Below, one piece after another: positions 34,827-41,912 of a stretch of 64,000 nucleotides of DNA; the stretch's first letter is position 1, and the number at the start of each line of letters is the position of its first letter. The stretch lies in contig NZ_FOXS01000002.1 in the NCBI RefSeq assembly GCF_900115775.1, positions 124,001 through 188,000 on the forward strand, given 5' to 3'. A program made the position numbers and the translations under genes. The notes under the pieces are model-generated. The model worked only from the letters and a program-made list of their open reading frames with translations. It was not told the origin of the DNA and searched no databases. This stretch comes from Hymenobacter arizonensis. Its GTDB lineage: Bacteria > Bacteroidota > Bacteroidia > Cytophagales > Hymenobacteraceae.

Positions 34827-37337
34827 ATGGCCATAAACGAGAATACCGAATTAGAAGAACTCATCCGTAATGCGACCGGCGGAAGTGCGGCTCCTCCGGA
34901 GACTCCCGCCTCCAGCGGGGCCGACCCTGAGGATGACTCGGCCAGTTTGGATATATCTACTCTCGTGCTAGTAGCTCGACGTAGCTTATTGTGGCTGATT
35001 TTGCTGATTGCGTTAGGACTCACAGCTTCGTGGTTGTATTTACGCTACACCAAACCCGTTTATAAGTCACAGTCGCTGCTCAAAATAGACGAGCGGAACG
35101 AAGGCAGTGCGTTAGGGTTAGCCGGACAAATGGCCCCCGCTGCAGCTGATAAAGGACGAGGAGGCAAGTTGGCAGGTGAGGTAGAAGTAATTAAATCCAA
35201 TATCATTTATCGGCGGTTGAAGGACTCTCTGGCCTTAGATGTTAATTACTATGTGCAGGGTACAGTGCTCGAGGCCGAGCTATACGGCACCTCGCCTTTC
35301 AAGGTGATTTACAAAATCACTGACCCGTCGCTCTACAATCGAAAGTTCGATTTAAGATTTATCAATAAACAGCGCTTTATCCTTGAATTCATGGGTCAGG
35401 GACGACCTACAAGCGGTGAGTATGCACTGGGACAAACAATTGATTTATCGGGCATTACGCTGCAGATAGTTGGTACACCAGCACTTAAGGGCGATGTGCA
35501 GGACGAAAATTATCACTTTACAATTCTGAGTGATGGCGCCGTTAACCAGTATCTGGATAAAAACCTGGCGGTGGAAATAGTCAATCCGGAGGCAAATACC
35601 ATCCAGATATCGTTCAACGACTTTAACCCTACCAAGGCGCAGGATATCGTCAATAAAATTGACTCTTTGTATTTGGTGGAGAAGGTGACGCGCAAGAATG
35701 AAGCGACACGTAATCAGCTCAAATTTCTGGACCAAATCCTGGATGAGAACGGTCAAAATCTAGAACGGGCCGAGGACCGGCTCCAAAGCTTTGTTCAGAA
35801 AACCGGTACTTACGATACGAGAGCAGAGTTGGAGGCCATTTCTGGCAAAATGGAGAAGCTCGAAGCAGAACGGCTCAAACTCACCGACAAGATGATTTTG
35901 CTGACCGAAATAGAGGTGATGGCTCGCCAGGACCGCCTGACTCGTGACGAAACCCAAACCGTGGAGCAAAGCATGCCGGCCATTGTAGGCATTGAAGATG
36001 CGCAACTACTTCAGCAGCTCAACGAACTCAATAACCTGCAGTGGAACTTGCGGCGCATCTCGCGTTCCTACACCGACAAAACCGAAACCGTACAACGGAC
36101 CAAGGCCGATATTGAATATGCCCGGACGGCTGTGAGTCGCTTACTCCGCCAAAGTCAAAAACTGCTACGCAACGAGCTTAGCCGACTTGACCAGCAGCGA
36201 AACCGCCTTAACGGCGACTTGCAAAGCCTTCCTGCTAAAGGCACCGAACTGGCCCGACTCCAGCGCCCTATGGGCCTGTACGATAAGTTTTTTCTGCAGT
36301 TAATGGACCGAAAAGTTCAGTTTAATATTGAACAAGCCGGTACCACTGCTGACTTTCAAATCCTTTCGCCGGCTTCGCCTCCTTCTGCGCCTATCTCTCC
36401 TAATCGGCTTATTGTGTATGCTTCGGGCTTGGCGGGAGGGTTGCTGCTTGGCTTAGGATTGATTGCAGTGCGCTACTTCATGCATAATACTATCACTAAT
36501 GTGCGGGAGCTAGAGCGTAATACCAAAGCATCGGTATTAGGCATCATACCGACCTATGATAAAGAGAAAATGGAGGTGTCACGCCTAGTTGTGGACAAAA
36601 ACCCAAAGTCTGCTATATCGGAGTCGATTCGCTCCATTCGAACAAACCTGGACTTCATCAGCTCTGCGAAGAAGAAGCGGATGATTTCCGTTACATCAAC
36701 CATATCCGGGGAAGGCAAAACGTTTGTGACCGTGAATTTGGGTGGTATCATCGCTCTTTCGGGTCAGCGGGTGGTTATCCTCGACTTGGACATGCGCAAG
36801 CCTAAAGTCAACCTTGCTTTTGGCGCCCAGAACGTGAAAGGAGTAAGCACTATTCTCATCGAGCGGCATAGCGTTCAGGAATGTATACAACCCACTTCTA
36901 TCGAGTCTATGCAGTTTATTTCGGCAGGCCCAACTCCTCCAAATCCGTCGGAGTTGATTCTGAGTGATAAGTTCGACCAGATGATTCAGGAGTTGTACCT
37001 GACTTACGATGTTATCCTGATTGATACGCCTCCAGTGGGATTGGTTACAGATGGCATCTTGATAATGCGCAAAGCTGATATTCCGCTATACATTGTGCGC
37101 GCGGAGTATTCCCGCAAGGCATTTATCAAGAACATGAACCGACTTATGCGCAGCAACAATTTGACGCGCATGTGCACCATTCTCAACGATGCTAGTGCAC
37201 GCGGCTCTGGGTACGGCTACGGTTATGGCTACGGGTACGGCTACGGCGCTTATGGCGGTTATGGGCAGGGGTATTACGAAGAGCCAGAGGCTAGGCCGCT
37301 CACCTTCGGTGAAAAGCTGAAGAAGTTTTTCAACTGA
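34827..37337 (+). CDS. polysaccharide co-polymerase / tyrosine autokinase (Wzc-like)
   Basis: An 836-residue inner-membrane BY-kinase. A first membrane segment is near residues 52-72 (LLWLILLIALGLTASWLYL), followed by a Wzz domain, a long coiled-coil (about 285-480) and a second membrane segment near 530-550. The cytoplasmic kinase has Walker A TISGEGKTFV, Walker A' VVILDLDMRKP and Walker B VILIDTPPVG. From about residue 793 comes an autophosphorylation tail of alternating Gly-Tyr: six GY units, then AY, GGY and YY, ten Tyr in about 23 residues. Such kinases control polymer length and export. It works with the export lipoprotein before it and the phosphatase after it. Confidence 0.93.
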   Translation: MAINENTELEELIRNATGGSAAPPETPASSGADPEDDSASLDISTLVLVARRSLLWLILLIALGLTASWLYLRYTKPVYKSQSLLKIDERNEGSALGLAGQMAPAAADKGRGGKLAGEVEVIKSNIIYRRLKDSLALDVNYYVQGTVLEAELYGTSPFKVIYKITDPSLYNRKFDLRFINKQRFILEFMGQGRPTSGEYALGQTIDLSGITLQIVGTPALKGDVQDENYHFTILSDGAVNQYLDKNLAVEIVNPEANTIQISFNDFNPTKAQDIVNKIDSLYLVEKVTRKNEATRNQLKFLDQILDENGQNLERAEDRLQSFVQKTGTYDTRAELEAISGKMEKLEAERLKLTDKMILLTEIEVMARQDRLTRDETQTVEQSMPAIVGIEDAQLLQQLNELNNLQWNLRRISRSYTDKTETVQRTKADIEYARTAVSRLLRQSQKLLRNELSRLDQQRNRLNGDLQSLPAKGTELARLQRPMGLYDKFFLQLMDRKVQFNIEQAGTTADFQILSPASPPSAPISPNRLIVYASGLAGGLLLGLGLIAVRYFMHNTITNVRELERNTKASVLGIIPTYDKEKMEVSRLVVDKNPKSAISESIRSIRTNLDFISSAKKKRMISVTSTISGEGKTFVTVNLGGIIALSGQRVVILDLDMRKPKVNLAFGAQNVKGVSTILIERHSVQECIQPTSIESMQFISAGPTPPNPSELILSDKFDQMIQELYLTYDVILIDTPPVGLVTDGILIMRKADIPLYIVRAEYSRKAFIKNMNRLMRSNNLTRMCTILNDASARGSGYGYGYGYGYGYGAYGGYGQGYYEEPEARPLTFGEKLKKFFN

Positions 37338-37344
37338 TTCATTT

Positions 37345-38115
37345 ATGGCTTCGCTTCTGCAACGGCTTTTTGGGGGTAAGCCGGCGGCACCGGCAATTTT
37401 GCCCTCTTTAGCAGGGTTGGAAGCCGACATGCATTCGCACTTATTGCCAGGCCTTGACGATGGTGCTGAGACCGTGGAGCACTCGCTAGACCTGCTGCGC
37501 GCCCTTCGCGGTATGGGACTTCGCAAGTTGATAATGACGCCCCACATCATGGGCGACTTTTATAAAAACACCCCCGAAGGAGTGCGGGCAGCCTTGCAGG
37601 TATTGCGCGAAGCCGCCGCGACGGCCGGCTTGGGGGATGTGGTTCTTGAGTGCGCAGCCGAATATTACCTTGATGAGTTTCTGGGCCGGAAGCTAGTCGA
37701 TGGCACCGAAATGCTCACGTTCGGGGGCGAAAAGCGTTATCTGCTTTTTGAGACTTCGTACATGAACGAGCCACTCAATCTGTTCGAAATCATCTTTGAA
37801 CTCAAGGCCCAAGGATACACCCCAGTGTTGGCGCATCCGGAGCGTTACACGTACTTATATGGCCGCTTTGCCGAAATCGAAGCAATGCGGCGCGACTACG
37901 GTGTGCTGCTGCAACTCAACTTGAACTCGCTCGCTGGGTATTATTCGCCAGCAGCTAAAAAGGTCGCCGAAGAGCTGATTGATAGAGAGCTAGTTGATTT
38001 TGTGGGCACCGACACACATCATTTGCGACACACCGAAACCTTGCTCCATCGAACGCTGCCCCAGCCTTACATGCAGAAGCTGTTGCAACTGCCGCTGCTG
38101 AACAAAACGCTTTGA
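37345..38115 (+). CDS. tyrosine-protein phosphatase, CpsB/YwqE type
   Basis: A 256-residue PHP-fold phosphatase. The metal-binding DMHSHLLPGLDDGAE is near residue 28, followed by LIMTPHIMGDF, LECAAEYYLDE, PVLAHPERYTY and a late FVGTDTHHLRH. These His and Asp sites are the trimetal centre of the CpsB family, which removes phosphate from BY-kinases. It starts seven bases after the kinase stop, so the two are one operon. The expected substrate is the Tyr tail of the upstream kinase. Confidence 0.93.
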   Translation: MASLLQRLFGGKPAAPAILPSLAGLEADMHSHLLPGLDDGAETVEHSLDLLRALRGMGLRKLIMTPHIMGDFYKNTPEGVRAALQVLREAAATAGLGDVVLECAAEYYLDEFLGRKLVDGTEMLTFGGEKRYLLFETSYMNEPLNLFEIIFELKAQGYTPVLAHPERYTYLYGRFAEIEAMRRDYGVLLQLNLNSLAGYYSPAAKKVAEELIDRELVDFVGTDTHHLRHTETLLHRTLPQPYMQKLLQLPLLNKTL

Positions 38116-38205
38116 GCCGATGGTGGTTAATTGCTGGAGGCACTAATCATGTTTTGTGAAAAGTGGCCATTCCGCAAAACTTGCCATTAACCTCCGCTTT
38201 ATTCT

Positions 38206-39228
38206 ATGATATTCGTTACTGGCGGCACTGGCCTGATTGGCTCTTTCTTGTTGCAGGGTCTTCGGGCAAGGGGGCTGGCGGTGCGGGCTTTGCACCGAGG
38301 CGCTATCCCTGACGACGCAGCTCCCGGCGTAGAGTGGCTAACTGGCGACTTGCTCGATACTGACTTGCTGCGGGCGGCCCTCACCCCCGACGTGACGCAT
38401 GTTTTTCATTGCGCGGGCTTGGTTTCCTACGCCCCCCAGGACGAGGATTTGCTGTTGAATGTGAACGTGCAGGGAACGGCTGCAGTCGTTGATGCCTGCC
38501 TGGAGCACCCGGGGATTCGACTGGCGCACGTCTCGTCGGTGGCTGCGTTAGGCGGCCCAACGGCGGGAAGTACTGCCGGTCCCGGCGGCGTGTTTACGGT
38601 GACGGAGAAAAGTGCCTGGGACCTGGGTGCGGCCCACCCAGCTTATGCGACCTCCAAGTACTTGGGCGAGCTGGAGGTGTGGCGTGGGGTGGCGGAGGGC
38701 TTATCGGCTGTCATTGTTAACCCATCGGTGGTGCTGGGGCCGGGCAACTGGCACCGTAGCAGTACCCGGCTGTTGCGCTATGCGCACCAGCAGCACCGCT
38801 TTTACACCCGTGGGCTAGTGAATTTTGTGGATGTGCGCGATGTAGTGGCGCACCTTATTGCCCTCACGCTCGACCAGCCCGCCCTAAGCGGCGAGCGCTA
38901 CATAGTGAGCGCCGAAGCCGTGCCGCTGGCCGATTTTTTCCAGCAGGCGGCGGCGGCCATGCACCGCCGGGCCCCGAGTGTGGCAGTGCCCGACTGGGCT
39001 GCCGAAATCATCTGGCGTTTGGAGCACGCCCGGGCAATACTTACCGGTGCCCGGCCTCTAATCACGAAAGACACGGCCCGTGCCGGTCGCCAGCCAGTTG
39101 TGTACGCGCACGCTAAAGTACAAAGTGCTACTGGCCTAGGATTCCGGCCGTTAGCTGAGACATTGGCGTGGTGTGCGGCCAAATTAACGGCAAATACAAC
39201 CGTCTCGCCAGCGGTTATCGTATCTTAG
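38206..39228 (+). CDS. NAD-dependent epimerase/dehydratase family protein
   Basis: A 340-residue extended SDR. The Rossmann motif GGTGLIG is at 6-12, the catalytic Ser in AHVSSVAALG near 110 and the Tyr147/Lys151 pair in YATSK. IVNPSVVLGPGNW and FVDVRDVVAHL are typical of dihydroflavonol-reductase-like or 3-beta-HSD-like members. These reduce aldehydes, ketones or sugars. It follows the kinase-phosphatase pair by 90 bases, but a role in polysaccharide synthesis cannot be claimed. The substrate is not known. Confidence 0.87.
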   Translation: MIFVTGGTGLIGSFLLQGLRARGLAVRALHRGAIPDDAAPGVEWLTGDLLDTDLLRAALTPDVTHVFHCAGLVSYAPQDEDLLLNVNVQGTAAVVDACLEHPGIRLAHVSSVAALGGPTAGSTAGPGGVFTVTEKSAWDLGAAHPAYATSKYLGELEVWRGVAEGLSAVIVNPSVVLGPGNWHRSSTRLLRYAHQQHRFYTRGLVNFVDVRDVVAHLIALTLDQPALSGERYIVSAEAVPLADFFQQAAAAMHRRAPSVAVPDWAAEIIWRLEHARAILTGARPLITKDTARAGRQPVVYAHAKVQSATGLGFRPLAETLAWCAAKLTANTTVSPAVIVS

Positions 39229-39390
39229 CAACATCCGGATTGCACGGTTTTAGCTAAGATTTGTTATTATTGATAGAGAACTGATAAAGTGGAGTGGAAC
39301 GGCGATTAAGTGCGATGCGGCGACCAAAACCAGCTGTTGCATTGGGCCGCCCACAAAACCAGATTAATCCACTTACTTAACTGCGGTTTT

Positions 39391-40794
39391 ATGCGCATGA
39401 ACGAACATTTTGAAAACCACCGGGCCGTGTTGGATGTCGTGCGTCGTTTTGAGCGCATGGTGGCCCAGCAAGAGCCTGTTTTCTTCGACTTGGAGGACTT
39501 TGAGAACATCATCGACCACTACGTCACGAATGCAGAATTTGACAAAGCCCTGCAAGCTTGCGAGGCGGCCCTTGGCCAGTACCCTTTTTCAACCGAACTA
39601 CTCATTGACCGCGCCCAGGTAACGGCCATGCGCGGCGACTATACCGAAGCCGAGCGCCAGATTGACGAAGTAGCGGCGCTTGACCCGACCAACGCCGACG
39701 TGGCCGTGACGAGGGGCATCATCAGCACGCAGCGGGGCGAGTTTGCCCAGGCGGTTGAGTTTTTCCGGGCTGGCCTGGAGCAGGAACCCGAGCGCGAAGA
39801 CATTCACTTTAACCTCGGGCTGGCCTTTCAGAGCTGGCAGAAATTCAAAAGCGCGGCCAAGCACTACAAGCAAAGCCTGCGCCTCAACCCCGACAATGAG
39901 ACCGGCGTACAGGAACTCCTGCACTGCCTGGATATTACCGGACGGCTGGAGGAGCACGAGGAGTTCTTTAAAGGATTCACGGACGACGACCCGTATTCTG
40001 CCACCGCTTGGTACAACCTGGGGCAGTACTGGTATCGCCGCGAGGACTTTACCAAAGCCGCTGAGGCGTTCGATTACGCCGTGGTAATCAGCCCCGATTT
40101 CCACGATGCCCACCACTGGCTGGCCGACACTTTCGTGTGCCAGCAGGAGTACAAGAAAGCCATTCTGGAGTTCGAACTGGCTTACCCGGCCGGCGAGCCG
40201 ACGGACGAGGCCCTCTGTAACATTGGCGAGTGCTACGAGAAGCTGCGCGAGTGGGAGCCTGCCCGTCGCTACTACCGTCAGGCCCTCGAGATTAATCCTG
40301 AGATGGACGAAGCTTGGTTTGGGCAGGGCGTGTTGCTGCAGGAGCAGGGCCGTTGGTTTGAGGCCATCCACTACTTCCGCAAGGCCACCGAGCTCTATGC
40401 CGAGAGCGGCGAGTACTGGTCGGCACTGGGGGCAGCTGAGAACCAAGTTGGCAACGTAGTAAGTGCCCTTGAATCGTACGAGAAAGCCACCGAAGTAGCT
40501 CCTGATGATGTGCAGGGCTGGGTGAACTGGAGCGCTATCCTCTACGAGCAAGGACACTTTTCCGAAGCCGTAGACTTGGTGCGCCATGCCGTGAACCTGC
40601 ACCCTCACGAAGCGCATTTTCACTACATGCTGTGCGCTTACCTGCTGGCCGATGGCCGCCTGCGTGAAGCCTATGCTACGCTCGAAACGGCTTTGACGCT
40701 GAACTACGAGCAACATGTGTTGCTGTTCGACTATTTTCCTGCTCTGCGCGAACAGCCGGGTCTGAAGAAGTTAATTGAGCAGTTCCGAAAATAG
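39391..40794 (+). CDS. tetratricopeptide repeat protein
   Basis: A 467-residue protein made almost wholly of TPR units. Typical copies are ELLIDRAQVTAMRGDYTEAERQ, DIHFNLGLAFQSWQKFKSAAKHY, TAWYNLGQYWYRREDFTKAAEAF and AWFGQGVLLQEQGRWFEAIHYF, about eleven in all. It has no signal peptide, so it is a cytoplasmic scaffold. The partner is unknown. ATG 39391 (MRMNEHF) is preferred because the upstream in-frame extension is not TPR-like. A strong terminator lies 78 bases after the stop. Confidence 0.9.
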   Translation: MRMNEHFENHRAVLDVVRRFERMVAQQEPVFFDLEDFENIIDHYVTNAEFDKALQACEAALGQYPFSTELLIDRAQVTAMRGDYTEAERQIDEVAALDPTNADVAVTRGIISTQRGEFAQAVEFFRAGLEQEPEREDIHFNLGLAFQSWQKFKSAAKHYKQSLRLNPDNETGVQELLHCLDITGRLEEHEEFFKGFTDDDPYSATAWYNLGQYWYRREDFTKAAEAFDYAVVISPDFHDAHHWLADTFVCQQEYKKAILEFELAYPAGEPTDEALCNIGECYEKLREWEPARRYYRQALEINPEMDEAWFGQGVLLQEQGRWFEAIHYFRKATELYAESGEYWSALGAAENQVGNVVSALESYEKATEVAPDDVQGWVNWSAILYEQGHFSEAVDLVRHAVNLHPHEAHFHYMLCAYLLADGRLREAYATLETALTLNYEQHVLLFDYFPALREQPGLKKLIEQFRK

Positions 40795-40872
40795 AAAAAG
40801 CGCGTTGACAGTGGCAATTTCCCCATAAACTAGCGCTTGGACCACAACAGCAACCGAATGACTTATTTTTGC

Positions 40873-40904
40873 AACCGCCTGCGCCTACGCAGGCGGTTTT
40901 TTTT
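40873..40904 (+). terminator. terminator of TPR gene
   Basis: An 11-bp perfect stem (40873-40883 with 40888-40898) and a CCTA loop are followed by a run of eight T bases in total. A TATTTTTG box lies directly before it at 40864-40871. Confidence 0.85.
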
Positions 40905-40966
40905 GTCATTTTACGGGTGGCAAATCCATCCGCAAAAATTCAGCCAGCACATTTCATAGCTAATTA

Positions 40967-41797
40967 ATGAATTACGACCTCTCTCAACTGCCGGAGCGCA
41001 CTCCCAAACCCCGCGAGCAAGGCTACACCATGGTGATGGACAAGGGCATGAGCCTGCGCGAAGTAGAAGACTTCCTGGAAGTGGGCGGCGCCTATACCGA
41101 TGTGGTGAAGCTGGGCTGGGCCACCTCCTACGTGGTGCCCAACCTCAAGCGCAAGCTTGAAATCTACCGGGCTGCCAACATTCCTGTGTACTTCGGAGGC
41201 ACATTGTTTGAGGCGTTTATTATTCGCAACCAATTCGACGATTATCGCCGCCTGCTGGACACTTACGGCATGGAGTACGCTGAAGTATCAGACGGTAGCA
41301 TCGACCTCGCTCATGAACGCAAATGCGAGTACATCCGCGAATTGACCAAGGCTGTACGCGTGCTGAGCGAGGTGGGCTCGAAAGACGCTGAGAAAATCAT
41401 TCCGCCTTACAAGTGGATTGCGCAGATGGAAACCGAATTGGAGGCCGGTGCCATCAAGGTGATTGGCGAGGCCCGCGAAGGTGGCAATGTGGGCCTGTTT
41501 CGCAGCACCGGCGAGGTGCGCTCGGGTCTGGTAGAAGAAATTCTGACCAAGATTCCTTCGGAGAAGATTTTGTGGGAAGCTCCGCAAAAGGCCCAGCAAG
41601 TATGGTTCATCAAGCTGCTGGGCGCCAACGTGAACCTGGGCAATATTGCCCCCAACGAAGTGGTAAGCCTTGAGACCATCCGCTTGGGCTTGCGCGGCGA
41701 TACCTTCTCGCACTTCCTCGACATGGATGCCGTGGACCCTATGTTCCACCCAGCAGCAAAGACGGGTAAGCCAGGCACGTCCATGCCCCGCGGTTAG
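40967..41797 (+). CDS. phosphosulfolactate synthase-like protein (ComA)
   Basis: A 276-residue TIM-barrel protein of the ComA family, which joins sulfite to phosphoenolpyruvate to give (2R)-phosphosulfolactate. Family blocks are GYTMVMDKGMSLREVEDFLEVGG, DVVKLGWATSYV, IPVYFGGTLFEAFIIRNQ, MEYAEVSDGSIDL, KVIGEAREGGNVGLFR and PQKAQQVWFIKLLGANVNLGNI. No ComB, ComC or other coenzyme M genes are nearby. In Bacteroidota the product might supply sulfonates such as cysteate for sulfonolipids; this is inference. The gene stands alone between two terminators. Confidence 0.88.
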   Translation: MNYDLSQLPERTPKPREQGYTMVMDKGMSLREVEDFLEVGGAYTDVVKLGWATSYVVPNLKRKLEIYRAANIPVYFGGTLFEAFIIRNQFDDYRRLLDTYGMEYAEVSDGSIDLAHERKCEYIRELTKAVRVLSEVGSKDAEKIIPPYKWIAQMETELEAGAIKVIGEAREGGNVGLFRSTGEVRSGLVEEILTKIPSEKILWEAPQKAQQVWFIKLLGANVNLGNIAPNEVVSLETIRLGLRGDTFSHFLDMDAVDPMFHPAAKTGKPGTSMPRG

Positions 41798-41854
41798 GAC
41801 AATCAGCACCTCGGCAAGAATTAGCATAGATTGCATTACTCGCCATTAGCTACA

Positions 41855-41890
41855 AAAAAAGCCGGCTCCCTCACGGAAGCCGGCTTTTTT
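41855..41890. terminator. bidirectional terminator
   Basis: A 13-bp stem (41855-41867 with 41878-41890) with A-run and T-run ends and a ten-base loop separates the ComA-like gene from the convergent T9SS cargo gene. Confidence 0.85.
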
Positions 41891-41912
41891 ATGTGCCGCA
41901 GGAAGCAATTTA

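Noticed and set aside
39598..40716. A 372-codon open frame antisense to the TPR gene
   Set aside because: It mirrors the TPR codon pattern (Leu/Val-rich) and has no start context or family match.
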